Assembly (NCBI RefSeq): GCF_042100115.1
Contig: NC_091277.1
Span: 682,001-746,000 of the forward strand
Origin: Alternaria dauci
Lineage: Eukaryota; Ascomycota; Dothideomycetes; Pleosporales; Pleosporaceae
Direction: 5' to 3'
DNA: 64,000 nt
Numbering within the stretch: the first letter of the stretch is position 1; every line of letters starts with the position of its first letter. The position numbers and the translations under genes were made by a program. Shown here piece after piece: positions 1 through 11,283 of this stretch. The notes beneath the pieces were generated by a model. The model was not told the DNA's origin. It saw only the letters and a list, made by a program, of their open reading frames with translations, and did not search any database.

Positions 1-802
1 AGCGGAGTGAGTTCCCTGCTAGGCGCTCCTCAAAGCTCTCGGCTGAAGTCGCAATGCCGAAGAGTAGCACAAAAGGCAGACGGTCGAGCCATGAGCTATA
101 GAAGTCAGCGTGTGCCATTGTCAAACATAACAAACTTACTGAAGCAGGTCAACTATATCGACGAGCAGTCCAACGTCAAAAGCTTCACTATCCTGTAGAG
201 CAACCACAATGCTAGGGGCGCGATTCTGTCTGTGCCATTCTTGAACATGACCAAGATCGTAGTTGAGCAACTTCGGTCCGTGCTTTGAGGATGTGACGGG
301 CCGACCTATATCATCCTCATCATCGTCTTCCACGCGTGAAGTGACCTTCTTGATGAGCGTTTTTAGGAACGTCTTTAAGTTTGGACATTCGCCAGACGTT
401 AGCACGACATACGCACAGTCTTCATTCCTGATACCGCGTCCCAAACGTTCGAAAAAGGGGCCATGAGACGCAATACTAGGACCTGCAACAATGAGCGCTG
501 TCGGTATGGCGAATTTGAGCTCATCTGGTGATGCACTGGAAGCAGAGACGAAGTTGACAATCTTTTGCTGAGTAGCACTATCAGCGCCCTCCAAAGTACT
601 CTGACCATGTTAGCAGCTGTGTTGGAAATGCGGCAATGCGGCTCACTCGAATGCGCTCCTCTTGTTGTGCCCACAACTCTCGATACGTGGCTAGCCGTTC
701 TGGTAGCTGCGCTTGTGGATCGAATTTGCCGGTGCGCTGTCGCTTTGGCGCTCGCTCTTCTGACTCTGGTGGTTCATATATATAACACTTCTGATGCTCC
801 AT
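1..802 (-). CDS. ORC3: Origin recognition complex subunit 3, 5' part (gene runs off the left edge)
   Basis: Subunit of the origin recognition complex, which marks nuclear replication origins and loads the MCM helicase. Exons on the minus strand are 647-802, 140-600 and <1-95, joined by 46- and 44-bp introns with GTGAGC and GTAAGT donors. The frame stays open across both joins. The start MEHQKCYIY is the first ATG. Visible family features are the short basic N-terminus (KRQRTGKF), the LWAQQEERI stretch, the conserved ATQQKIVNFV segment, an ATPase-fold-like GPSIASHG loop, and the SWLDRLPFVLLFGIAT block in exon 3 that is typical of ORC3. An acidic low-complexity run (EDDDEDD) interrupts the domain. 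The catalytic-fold core and C-terminal winged helix lie outside the window. Identity is confident from the conserved block; the exact splice sites are inferred. Confidence 0.88.
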
Positions 803-1387
803 CTTCGTTTGTTGTCTAGCGTGATGACTATTCTATCTGGTTGATGTTGTTGAAGTGCAAGGGTTAGGGGAAGGCGCGACGAATCGCGAAGCGCGTGAGC
901 ACGGGACTTGGTGATTTGGTCAAAGCTCAGGGCGTGCTTCCTCTTGCGAAGCTGGATACCAGCGCGTCATTGTTGCACAGATGCCGATGTTTTGAAAATT
1001 GTAATATCATGGCTTGTTCTCATTTCCCTGGCACGGCATCTCTACTTAGATACTTTTAAGAACCCTTGTTCATCTTTGCACGCGCTCCGCAATTCAATGG
1101 TTGGGAGCTATTGCGGCTAAAGCCTCACCTTGGTCTAGTGATAGACTGAATGTTCAGGGCGCGAGGAACCTAGGTACCTCGCTTGGACTAGAGGACTGTG
1201 ACGGTTGCATCTTTCGGGTGTCACTACCATACTATGGCAGCGACTCTCGGTAGAACAGTCACGGTATCGCACGACCTCTAGACGTACCGATTCGCGCTTC
1301 TAGCTACCATAGGCCATTGGGCAAGTAGAACTTGTGCTTGTAGCTTCCGTTACCAATATGTCTTCGGACACTGAAGGCTCGGGTCTC
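803..1387. other. Intergenic: upstream of ORC3, downstream of the G-patch gene
   Basis: No coding region is supported. Both flanking genes are on the minus strand, so this holds the ORC3 promoter and the 3' end of the G-patch gene. The one notable element is a near-perfect 22-bp inverted repeat at 1161-1182 centred on CCTAGG, with one mismatched pair. Confidence 0.6.
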
Positions 1388-2362
1388 TCAATCGTGGTCC
1401 TCTTCAGTAACTCCAGGGCATCCTTCCATTTCTGCGTCAGGGTATTCGTGACCGCAGTAGAGACAGTAACGGTATTCTTCGCGCAGGAATACCAGAAGCT
1501 TGTGCAAGCGCTCCGTTACGGGCAAGGCCTCAAACTCTGCTAGCTCTGAATCCTCGTCTTCGAGCTCGTTCTCCAATGTAGTGTAGAATGGCGCAAGGTC
1601 TTGACCTTGTGCTATCTTTGAATCATCGTCATCGTCTTCGGCGGCCAATGTGGGCAATCGCGACGAAATGCTGTTGTTCAGCTCTCGGCGCTGTTGCTTG
1701 TCGCGCTTGCCCTCCATCCTGCGACGCGCACGGACACGCCAGAGGACGTTGATGTCCTTGAGTGGTTTCTCACTCGGGTCTGTCGCGCCTTCTTCTTCAG
1801 CGTGTCTGTCAGACAAGCGCTCGGCCGTTCTCTGCGCATTGTCCAGGTCCCGTTCTGCCTTCTTCTCCTTCTGCTCTTGGCGCAATAACTCGAGATAGTC
1901 TCCCTCCTCTTCCTTCGCGCGCTTTGCCAGTCGGTCTGCTTCCTCGAACTGCTTCCTGAACTTGCGCTTCTTCTCCGACTCTAGACCAATGCCCCCTCTG
2001 TCCTCTTTGGGATTGACTTGTATAGGCTCTTTGCGCGCGTCTTCGGACTTGCCCAGCGCATCGCCTTGTTTGAATCCGAATTTGGCCATCATTTTGAATC
2101 CCTTGTTGGTCTCGGGCAGGGCAGTAGCGAGGGCAGCTTCTCGTGCAGCTTCGGCTTCTTCTTGCTTTTCGGCCTTGGTCTTCTGTCGCGCTCTAGCTTC
2201 ACCCTGTCAACGTGTTAGTGTAGCAAAACCTGGCAATGCCACCAGACGCACCTCTTTGCGCTTGCGCGCGGCGCGCTGTAGAGAAGTCTCAAACTTTGGT
2301 CCCTTTGGCGCATCGTCAAAGACCATATTCATGTAGTCATCTTCCTCGTCTGATTGCGCCAT
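1388..2362 (-). CDS. G-patch domain protein, GPATCH11/CCDC75 family
   Basis: Predicted RNA-associated nuclear protein of 308 aa. Exons are 2252-2362 and 1388-2203, with a 48-bp intron. The ATG gives MAQSDEEDDYMNMVF, an acidic start common in this family. The G-patch lies at about residues 75-105: MMAKFGFKQGDALGK, then a GGIGLE end. It is followed by a long charged, helical Lys/Glu/Arg segment and a C-terminal DUF4187-like module with CLYCGHEYPDAEMEGCPG, where the paired cysteines could bind zinc. The G-patch plus DUF4187 order is diagnostic of the GPATCH11 group, linked to spliceosomal DEAH helicases or, in animals, to centromeres. The fungal function is not established here. The intron carries an in-frame TGA, so splicing is required. 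Confidence 0.85.
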
Positions 2363-3814
2363 GTTGTGTTGGTGAGTGTTGTGCTAGTTAAAAAAAAAAA
2401 GGTGTTGTCGCTCACATCGCCAACCACAACCCGCAGGCTGCCAGGCTGCCCGCAGCGGCAGTGACCCACCTCATGGCGTTGCCTTGGCATATGTCAGGGC
2501 AGGCGATCCCCCAGACTCTTCTTTCGACTGCATCTCCTCGCCTAGTCTACCACTACCAACATTTCTCTACCAGCGTCATAGTAACGCATCGAACACATCG
2601 GTTCCAAGCATATCTTAGGCCGCCAGAATAGTTGAATCTCCGGCCACGGACCCAGCAGACTCCAACAATTGTCAACGCCACTTACGTTACTCAAAAATAC
2701 GGGCCCTGCGTGATAGACACCCAAGGATTTGCAAACGGCATGAGCCGCGTATCCCTGGACCGCAGCGCACGATCGTGGGCGAGGAAATCATTCACTGGAA
2801 CCCCTTGTCGCTCCATGTATGTCAAGTCGTGGAGAGACAGCCGCTTGTTGGGTCCTAGGTCGGTTCGGCCTTATGCAGCTCATCTCGGATCGCGTTCTTC
2901 ATGTGAAGGAGCGGGGCTCGTAATTCCGTTACCTGATACAATATACTGCTGCTCACCTGCTCCTTTGGAATGCTTCTTCCTCTGCAACAACAAGGTGCGC
3001 ATCCCAAATTCAGATCGACGACCGACAAGCAATCGCTTGCATTGGTCGCCGCTTCAGGAGCTTTGTCAACTCCTAACCCCAAGAGGAACAGGGCCCGCGC
3101 TACCGTCTGGGGTAAGCAATGATCTGTCGCTATTCAGACTAGCCAGGGTTCTTCGATATGATCGTGTGTCGTTCGACTTAACGCTTTTCGCCTTTGGCTG
3201 TGGTCGGCACAGCCAATCCCAATAGTTCGACATGGCTAAGCAGCTTGGCGTTGCTTGCTGAACTGGCCACTCACGGCTGTTCGGCGCCATAGGCTACACA
3301 GTCTGGCCACTGCTTCAAAGAATTGTTGCGCATGTGCAAGTTGATCCTGCGTTGTTTATGTTGCCTCGGCTTCGTATCCTTACCAGATAGGTGGCGAGCA
3401 TCCCGGAGAGTCTCCATAACAGGCTACCTTCTCAGGCAACCCGTCGCCTCGATGACCATCGCTAAGACGCCTGTCATTGATTGCACCTTCTCAACGCCCA
3501 TTGTGCTGTCGGCTCATCGCCAATAATGATCTGGCGCAAAAGGGGTCTCGGTGGGTTTTGTGCATGTGCCAGATTTCCTAAGCATTCCCCAGCTTTTGAC
3601 GTCTTCAAGGTGTGCTTTCCCCGCATCCTCCGCCTTTTTACCTTATTCGGGTCATTCTTGGTATCTCTTCAATCTCCTACTTATTTCGCGTGTGAAACCC
3701 AGCGGGTCTGTCCCCTGGAGAGTCCACAGGCGGCCTTAATCGTCATCAACCGGTGGGCGGCAGATTTATCGAACTGTACAACACCATCTTTACACCTAAC
3801 ACAACGCTTGCAAT
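2363..3814. promoter_or_regulatory. Divergent intergenic region between G-patch and DUF3712 genes
   Basis: A 1.45-kb stretch between two divergently transcribed genes. An A-run of about 10 bp sits at 2391-2400 just upstream of the G-patch start. Several open frames of 150-200 codons cross it (for example 2632-3225), but they lack a credible ATG context, domains or biased codon use, so I treat the region as promoter and untranslated sequence. Confidence 0.5.
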
Positions 3815-4985
3815 ATGGACGACAAGACTTCCGGACAGACACGGACAGAATATGTGTACACTACGCCCCAGAAAAAAGGTGGCGTAATCAACAAGCTGTA
3901 CCCACCAGGGCCAACGCCAGGCGCAAAAGGACGCATGAAGAACCACTGTAGAAAATTCTGGTGGTGTGGTAAGTGTGCTCTAGTGCCCTCGATTTACTTT
4001 CTGTTTACATTACTTCAGATTGTCTGGTACTCGTGGTCATTGTCTTGGTCATTGTTTTGCCAATCATATTCGTCGGTGTGCCGAACAAGGCACAGCATGA
4101 GATCAACTCCTCGACGCTCGAAGTTACTTCACAAGAAGTGACGAATCCACAAGCCGATGGTATACATCTAAAGATCGACAATGTCATCAGGAGTGATAGC
4201 AGTTTCCACCCTAAGATCGATGCCTTTCGCGCCGGTCTGTCGCTGGAAGGCCAGGAGCCTTTCCTGTACATTGATATACCGGAGGTGAAATCCGAAGCAG
4301 AAACGCGTATTACTGTTGAGCAGGATGTCAAGTTCGCGAATGCAGATGCGTTTTCGAACTATACTCGGGCTGTTCTAGATGCCGAGACATTTGAAATCTA
4401 CCTTGACGGCAAGACGACTATTCATCTCTCTGGCCTACCATCCATGGACGTCGATTACAACAAGGTGGTCACAATGAAAGGTATGCCTCACATGAACACA
4501 TGTTGAACGATAGTCTTAACGTCTTCACAGGACTAAACAAGCTTTCTGGGCTTAACATATCCGACGTTCGCATTCTTTCCGGCAAAGACGAAATTCTGTC
4601 AGATGGCTCCAATCTCATTGCCAACGTCAGCATCCCCAATCCCTCTGTCATGACCCTTGACCTAGGCAACATCACCATGAATCTCGCCGTCGATGGCACT
4701 GCGATCGGCTACGCCCTCATTCCAAATCTCTTCCTCACGCCCGGCGACAATAAATTCCCTCTACAAAGCCACGTCGAACAGCTCACTATCCTAGGGCTGA
4801 TCCAAAACAAATACAACAACGGTGTGCTGCCAATCGAGATTGTGGGCAACTCGAGTGTGAAGGATGGCCTGCACCTGAAGTACTACGAAGATGCGATTAA
4901 GAGTAATACCATTAAGCTGGATTTGGATGTTGGGCCGGCGTTGGCTGGTATTGGCATCAACATCACTAGCTTTGGATCTCCGTAG
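3815..4985 (+). CDS. DUF3712 (LEA-like) single-pass membrane protein
   Basis: 356-aa fungal protein of unknown biochemical role. Exons are 3815-3968, 4019-4480 and 4531-4985, with two 50-bp introns. The short N-terminal tail (residues 1-52) is cytosolic-looking and basic, with RRK/KGRMK patches and a CRKFWWCG end. A strongly hydrophobic segment follows (about 53-75, CLVLVVIVLVIVLPIIFVGV), split from the tail by intron 1. The remaining ~280 residues are beta-rich and match the repeated DUF3712 pattern (for example ADAFSNYTRAVLDAETFEIYLDG). Several N-x-S/T sites support an extracytoplasmic or vacuolar-lumen face. The topology suggests a type II anchored vacuolar or cell-surface protein; this is inference. 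No enzymatic motif is seen. Confidence 0.85.
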
Positions 4986-5500
4986 ATCGCCTCAGATCTT
5001 TGCAATATCTTTGGACTTCGCTTCCCAATGTCACCTGGGGTAAGCTGAGTAAATGTTGGAGGAGCGCTGGTCTAACAGCAGAGCTCGAAAAGTTTGTGTC
5101 CGTGGACGGTGTAGCGGTTAATGTATGATACCTAGTTGTTGCAACAAATAATACTGGTAACGGAGCTGCAAGAAATAGGTTGTGACTTCACGCTCGTTCT
5201 CCGGTTCTTATTTGTACGTCACGCATAGCAGTACTGTTTGGTGACCTTCGGTAAGGGATATGGAACAGGCGAGCGGGAGCGAGGCTTGTATACTCTGCAG
5301 GTGCGGTGAACGATTTGGTAGCGAGGCAAAGATTTTCCTTGACAACGACTATAATATATTACCATCGTCATCAGCTCACATCTTTCTTTTCATTCTCTGT
5401 GATTGCCCTCATTATTCCACCTGATCGGTCCCTGACTTTCACTTCCTTGATGCAGCACTGAACCACCGTCTCACGCCTCAGCCCAGATCTATGAAGCCTC
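4986..5500. other. Intergenic between convergent genes
   Basis: Lies between the 3' ends of the DUF3712 gene (plus) and the orphan at 5501 (minus). No additional gene, repeat or RNA is recognised; presumably 3' untranslated and polyadenylation sequence for both genes. Confidence 0.5.
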
Positions 5501-6310
5501 TCAACCGTCAATTTCCCATTCATCAGCAAAGAAGTCTATAATGTTCCTTGCTGCCCGCGGGCCCACTGCGCCTTCCAGTATCTCCATACAACCCGCCGCA
5601 CCAGATGCAGCACCCAGTGCTAGTACCACAAGTTCCCTCAGACTACCCACAACGTCACTTAGAGCAATGGCCTGCGCTTCGTTCAATGGCTGCTCAATTG
5701 TGCAGTAAGGGAGTAGGTCGTTGACTGCATGGCCCATGGTACGAGCTGGTTGGCGAGGCGGCGGCACGGAAGCTACGTTGTGAGATGGAAGCGGGATTCG
5801 GGCCTGGTGTTGTTGATGAGGGTAGAGCTGAGTGCCATGCTGAATGTGACCGATTGCGGTGTTGGCCATGCGCGAACAATGGCCGGTTGTACCGTTCCAG
5901 TGTGCAGAGGCGACAGCGTTGATAGGATGGGTAGTGGCGTCTGATGGATACACGTTTGCGATGGCGGAGCGCTCTCTCACACCTGGGACAAATGTGGTCT
6001 TGTTGGTGTAATTTGGAATATTCATGTTGGGCGTAGGCGCAATGTGGGTGGTGTTGATTGTCATAGACGTGGCGTTGAAATGCGTCAGTTTACGTGGCCG
6101 CGAGAGATTTGAGACGTGTGCGCTCGTTGTATGTGTAATCATCCGTGATGCTGTGGAGCTAAGCATTTTGTTGTGGAAGGCACGTAGCCAGAGACAGAAA
6201 GAGCGACTAGGGCGTATGAATCGACCACAATAGAGGCAATTCATGGATGACAGAAGACTATCTGAGGTGTCTTGTTTGGAAGTGACCCATCCTTGATACA
6301 TCCATATCAT
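5501..6310 (-). CDS. Orphan protein, 269 aa, function unknown
   Basis: Single uninterrupted ATG-initiated frame. I do not recognise the family. The N-terminal 50 residues contain two cysteines in MNCLYCGRF plus basic and aromatic residues, but too few ligands for a convincing zinc finger. The middle (about 60-200) is Asn/Thr/His/Pro-rich and probably disordered. The last ~75 residues look folded and helical: an LNEAQAIALSDVVGSLRELV stretch, an Ala/Gly-rich segment, then an acidic end (DFFADEWEIDG). The folded tail and ORF length favour a real gene. An intron or a different start cannot be excluded. Confidence 0.5.
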   Translation of the reverse strand: MIWMYQGWVTSKQDTSDSLLSSMNCLYCGRFIRPSRSFCLWLRAFHNKMLSSTASRMITHTTSAHVSNLSRPRKLTHFNATSMTINTTHIAPTPNMNIPNYTNKTTFVPGVRERSAIANVYPSDATTHPINAVASAHWNGTTGHCSRMANTAIGHIQHGTQLYPHQQHQARIPLPSHNVASVPPPRQPARTMGHAVNDLLPYCTIEQPLNEAQAIALSDVVGSLRELVVLALGAASGAAGCMEILEGAVGPRAARNIIDFFADEWEIDG

Positions 6311-6472
6311 GCGTCATAAATTACAAACAGCGGAGGAGAGTGAACCATATGCGTCTATTATGCCGAAAGGGTATCGTGAGAGGAGATGATCGCAACGAGG
6401 CTTTTTATAAATCACAACAAGTTGAGCCTCGAGGCTCGACCTGAATGATAAGGAACGTCGGGCTGCGAGTAT

Positions 6473-7289
6473 TTACGCTTCCCGGGTATACATTCCTAAA
6501 TCCTTGTGCTGAGTTGGTTGTGCTGTAGGCGCCCCGTTCGCTGTTTGCGCAGCATCGCTCTGAGCCTCGACAGGCGCCGGCTTCGCCTCAGTGCTTACAG
6601 CCTCAGTTTTGTTGTCCTCCTTCTTCCCCGTGCCCTTCCAGAACCCCAGTAACTTTGATGATACGGGTTCTGTGTGTTTCGCCTTGAACTCTTCAAACTC
6701 TGCCTTGACTGCCTTGAGCTCAGCCTGAACCTCTTCCAAATCCTCCCTTATATCGTCTCTGGCATTCCGGGCCTTTCTTCTCTGCCGCCATTGCTCAACA
6801 AGAATCACAGCAATACCGACAGCGAATATAAAAGTTTCAGCGGCGAAGTTGGCGCCCATCTCGATGGCCTTTTGTTCGGACAGAGGTCGTATGCGTGGCT
6901 TAATCCTCTCCTCGGTCTTCTTCTTGATCGCATCTCGCTCCTTCTCTGTGAGAGCTTCTTCTGCCTTCATTTCCTCTTCGGTGAGAACCGTGGGGGCGGC
7001 TGCTTTTTTGCGCGCAGCCTCTGCTAAGGCGACTTCTTTCTTGATTTGCCTGTCTATGACAGCGGGGTCCTGCAGAAGGCCGAGACGCATGCGCATATCC
7101 ACGCGATGCAGGCCTTGGGCGAATTTGACGCATATTCGACGAAAGCGGTCGTGTTCGTGGGCATTGCGTTTGATGGCGTTCTGGACGGTGTTAGATAGGG
7201 CTACACATGTCGGACGCTAACAGACATACCGCTACGGGCTTTGCGAGAGTCCGGACGAACAGCGACGTAACCTTGAGCGTGAGAGACAT
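6473..7289 (-). CDS. OPA3: OPA3-like mitochondrial protein
   Basis: 255-aa member of the OPA3 family, whose animal members localise to mitochondria and affect membrane dynamics. Exon 1 (7230-7289) encodes MSLTLKVTSLFVRTLAKPVA and exon 2 is 6473-7180, with a 49-bp intron at the conserved position just before NAIKRNAHEHDRFR. Family hallmarks are the basic amphipathic N-terminus, the KRNAHEHDRFRRICVKFAQGLHR block, and a hydrophobic GANFAAETFIFAVGIAVILVEQWR segment near residue 130. A coiled coil follows (DIREDLEEVQAELKAVKAEFEEFK), then a low-complexity C-terminal tail of about 70 residues. The Glu/Lys-rich insertion before the hydrophobic block is longer than in animals but common in fungi. It is transcribed divergently from the polo-like kinase gene. 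Confidence 0.92.
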
Positions 7290-7781
7290 GGTCGGTTACG
7301 AGAGCGTTTCGGAAGGCTATGGGGAGGTGTGGGGGTGATTGACCGGCGGGCGGCTGTTCATTTCACGCCTCATACGAATAAACGCATGTAAAGAGGTGTA
7401 CAGCGGTTCGTGGTGAGATTAACGGTGGTGTTGAGCATAGTTGCAGGTTCGATGTTCAATTGGATGCTGCCTTGGGCTGGCCGGAGACCCACCGACGGCA
7501 ATGGCTTTTGAGGGCGGGACTAGCATCTCAGCGAACAACGCGGGACGCATGACGAGATGCATGGCCAGCTCACAGTACTAATTCGAAACCGTCTTGGTAC
7601 GTCCTGCACCATCTCGAGTGCAAGTTTGTGCAAGCCCGCGTGCATCGAGCGGACTGTGCCGGGCACCGATTGGCCCGACAGCCCTAGCAACGACGCTAAG
7701 CTGGCCCTTGTTTACATGCCATCAACACTCTGCGACCTTGTTCTCGATCTCACCATTTCTCCATTTACCACCACCACGCCA
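7290..7781. promoter_or_regulatory. Bidirectional promoter region OPA3/polo-like kinase
   Basis: 492 bp between divergent start codons. In-frame ATGs at 7557 and 7716 upstream of the kinase leave an open frame into it, so part of this segment could be coding if transcription starts early. No specific operator is recognised. Confidence 0.45.
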
Positions 7782-10485
7782 ATGTCTGCCTCGTCGATAC
7801 ACGCAGATGCCCCGCCGGCCGTGGTTCAGGACCCGGAGGGACTCCAATATGAAACGGGAGTACAGCTCGGCAAAGGCGGCTTCGCCATCTGCCACCGCGC
7901 GAAGCTGCTGGGTCACGAGCATCTCGGAAGCTCTACAGTCGCTTTGAAGATTGTCAAATCTAAAATGGAGCCGCCCAAGCTGGCGCAAAAGGTACAGGGA
8001 GCCTGGACAGCGTAGACCCATGTTTGCTGACGCGCCTCAGTTTGTTACGGAACTACAGATCCACTCGAAGCTATCCCATCCCAACATCGTCGAGTTCTTC
8101 CGCGCCTTTTCTTTCGAATCTAGCACCTATGTTGTCCTGGAGCTGTGCGAAAACGGTTCCCTTGCCGATGCGATCAAGAAGCGCAAATATTTCACCATGC
8201 CTGAGATTAGGCGATTCATGATCCAAACATGCGGCGCAATCAAATACCTACACCAACGGAACATCGTACACCGCGACCTGAAGACTGGAAACCTCTTCCT
8301 CGACCGCGACATGAACGTCAAAGTCGGCGATTTTGGTCTTGCTGCGCTATTGGTGTCACAGAGCGACTATGGGGCGATCCGTCGAACAACCATGTGCGGC
8401 ACACCCAACTACCTTGCCCCAGAGGTCTTGGAGAAGACAGGAAAGGGCCACGACGAGAAGGTTGACCTGTGGGCAATTGGCATCATGATGTACACTCTGG
8501 CCGTCGGAAGAGCGCCATTCCATGCCGCCAAGCGCGAGGACATTTACCGGAAGTTGAAGGCTCGCGAATACACCTGGCCAGACCTGGCCAGGTTTGCCAA
8601 CGAGATCACTGACGACCTTCGCGACATCGTTTCGCTATTGCTGGTGCACGAAGACGAGCGACCGACCCCCGACCAGATCGTTGCACACCCATTCTTCAAA
8701 CTGGGCTACATTCCGCTAGAGCTAGACAGCGGATGCACCTCCCGTGTACCCAAGTGGCCCAAGAACCGACCGCCGACAGCATCGACCATCAGACGTGGAT
8801 ATACTGAGGAGTGGTGGCAGCTTTGCAAGTCTTCCTCTGTCGGTGAGTACGAACAAGGAAAAGCATTCGGAACCTACGGCCGCAGGACGAACAAGACTGT
8901 CGCGAGAGACTGCCAAAAGGAGATTGAAGCTGGCAAGCAGCCCAACATACCCTTCTCCAAGGACGTCGTATACGTACCTTTCCCTGCCCGTGTGCAATGG
9001 CCGCATCTTCCAACGGGAGGACTCAGTGAGATATCGGAAGAGAAGGAGTCGTCGCTAGAAAGTCAAGCACTCTCAGAAACTACCGGAAACGAGCGGACAA
9101 AGAGTCGTGCGGTTAGGGCTCCAAGACGAGAGCAACAGCCACTGCAGACATTAAAAGAAAACGTAGAGCCGGTACAGGAGCCCGAGCCCGCGCACAGAAT
9201 ACTCGACAAACAGCCGACCCGATTGAGAGCAGCCCGCAAGATCTCGAACCCTGGCCGAGTTACTGCAAACACGGCTTCCGCGCCAGCTCCTCTACGTGTC
9301 CCTCGAGAGGCACGAACCTCCACGCGAGCACGAACAGCGAAAGAGACCGCAAAAGAAGCACCAAAGACAACATCAAATGGACTCCCCGATCTCCCGCCTC
9401 TACGAGTCAGCAAGACGAGTGTTGGAGAGAGCGATAAGCCAGAATCAGCGACTCAAGCAACGTCGACCAAAGGTGCCGCTCGTTATCGAACCATTAGCAA
9501 TGACATGCCCGCCACTGATCCGGTGACTGTTTTGGCGCGCCTGATGACATTCCGAGATAATCTTGAGAGAGCTCTCGACAAGAAGCCTACAAAGTCGAGG
9601 AGAGACCAACCGCCGCAGTTGCCGTTTGTTGCAAAATGGGTAGACTACAGCCGCAGGTATGGAGTAGGTTACGTCCTCAACGATGGTAGTATTGGAACTC
9701 TGCTCTCAGCAGAGGAGCAGTACCCGGTCACCATTGCCTTTGCCACAGACGGATACAACCATCTACGGAAGGCGGGCGGCAACCGAGAGCTCGCCAAAAG
9801 CGTTGCACTGAACTACTACACAACCGTCAAGAAGGACCGGGGACTGTCGCAGATCGAGGTACTAGAGGCGCGGCGGATTGAGGAGATTCGAACGGTTTGG
9901 CACAAGTTTGGAAAATACATGTGTGCAACATTTGGTGACGAAGAAAAGCCGCTCAGGAAAGATCCCCGCGTGAACTTTGTTCGGTTCTATCAACGTCTGG
10001 GTAACGTAGGGATCTGGGGTTTTGATGATGGCTCCTTCCAAGTAAGTGCTTCTGATACATACACCAAAGCTCATCTAACAGTCGCCCAGTTCAACTTTCC
10101 TGATCATACTAAGCTCGTTCTATCGTCAGACGCGGGCTACGGACACTTCCTATGCCTGCCACTCGATGCAACGTCCCTCCTCGAAGAGACTGGAAACGTG
10201 CCATGGAAGCACGTCAAAGCTCGAGCACATCTGCGAGGCTCACTGCAACAGCTCCTGTACGGCTCAGCCGACAAGGAGGACAGTTACAAAGAGCTTACGG
10301 AGGGCAATCTCCTCCGCGCAAAGATCGAATTCATCTACGCTGTGGTCTCGGAATGGTGTCAAGAGGGAGGATTGGGCTGCCTCGTGGATCCCAAAGTGTA
10401 CTCTTGGGGCGGCCCCCAACTGGAAGAGTCCAAGCGCTTGGACTGGGCGAGTGTTGGGCGTTTTGGCGGTGATGTTTTCTCATGA
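7782..10485 (+). CDS. Polo-like protein kinase (Cdc5/Plk1 family)
   Basis: Mitotic serine/threonine kinase, 868 aa. Exons are 7782-7991, 8041-10041 and 10090-10485. Kinase domain at about residues 23-280: glycine loop LGKGGFAICHRAK, VALKIV lysine, HRDLKTGN catalytic loop, DFGLAA, and CGTPNYLAPE activation segment with the T-loop Thr. A Lys/Arg/Pro-rich linker of about 300 residues precedes two polo boxes: PB1 near 597-665 (FVAKWVDYSRRYGVGY, with the phosphopeptide-binding Trp) and PB2 near 715-785 (LGNVGIWGFDDGSFQ...DHTKLVLS, with the His/Lys pair). The second intron (48 bp) lies inside PB2 and is in frame without a stop; removing it restores the canonical box. The chosen start MSASS follows an A at -3. 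In-frame ATGs at 7557 and 7716 are alternatives. Confidence 0.93.
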
Positions 10486-11283
10486 TGATTGAATGACCAG
10501 CTTAAAGCTAAAGCGATGGCGTTTGCGGGATTTGGGGTATTTTTATTAGGCACTGGGCATTTCCATGGCGTCTATGCTACTGAGCAGTGCTGTTCGCTTT
10601 GGTACGAACACTCATTCATGACGGACTGCATGTTGGCGCAATTCCTCGCAGCGATAACCTTGAATACGATTGAACACGCAACTGGTCGCGAACACCACAA
10701 TATTGGTGCCTAATGCTCAAGAGTGTGACACGTCACGAGAGGTTAAGCGTACGCGGCAGACTCGGGCTGTCCTTGTGTTGCGCCTCGACTGCGACAGTGA
10801 TTGATGCGGAAGCTGGGCCGAGCCTGGATGGGTCACCGCGACGATGACAGAACGATGCAGCAACGTGAGGTTCGGCGGTGATACCGGAAGCAATGCGATG
10901 ATGATGATGAATAACAATCTTACTCGTGCAAGCCGGCAGGCAATGTAGGTGAGGTAAGATTACGATGATATTCCAGCCGCCGGCGCGGCAGCGTACGCGT
11001 ACTTCGTACTGGAATAGCTGTGGCTGTGCGGAATGGGGCGAGTACCCATTCCGAAGCGCCCGATTCCACGTCCAGGGCTCTGACGTTGGCCAGTCTTCAA
11101 CAACCGCATTGCAGCCATCCTTAGACACCCACACCTTGGAGCGGCTGCCCTCCCCATAGCGACCTTACCTGGCTTTGCCGTCTATTGCTTGAATATTTGG
11201 CTGCATCCAGGACTCAGCAGCATACTCGCTACCCCACTGGCCGGCTTGAGCTACAGGTCCCAGCTCGACGTCGGGCACCAATC
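10486..11283. promoter_or_regulatory. Intergenic: polo kinase 3' end and myosin promoter
   Basis: No credible gene. Contains a short GAT repeat near 10897-10912 and an ACGCGT hexamer at 10995-11000 about 290 bp upstream of the myosin start. Whether either is functional is unknown. Confidence 0.45.

Noticed and set aside
1118..1200. tRNA-like string around TGGTCTAGTGAT
   Set aside because: Resembles a D-arm but no acceptor stem, anticodon arm or T-arm could be paired.
2632..3225. 197-codon plus-strand open frame
   Set aside because: Starts with TTG, has no domain, mixed composition and lies in a divergent promoter region.
3481..3951. 156-codon plus-strand frame overlapping the DUF3712 start
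   Set aside because: Runs out of frame into exon 1 of the DUF3712 gene and shows no protein-like pattern.
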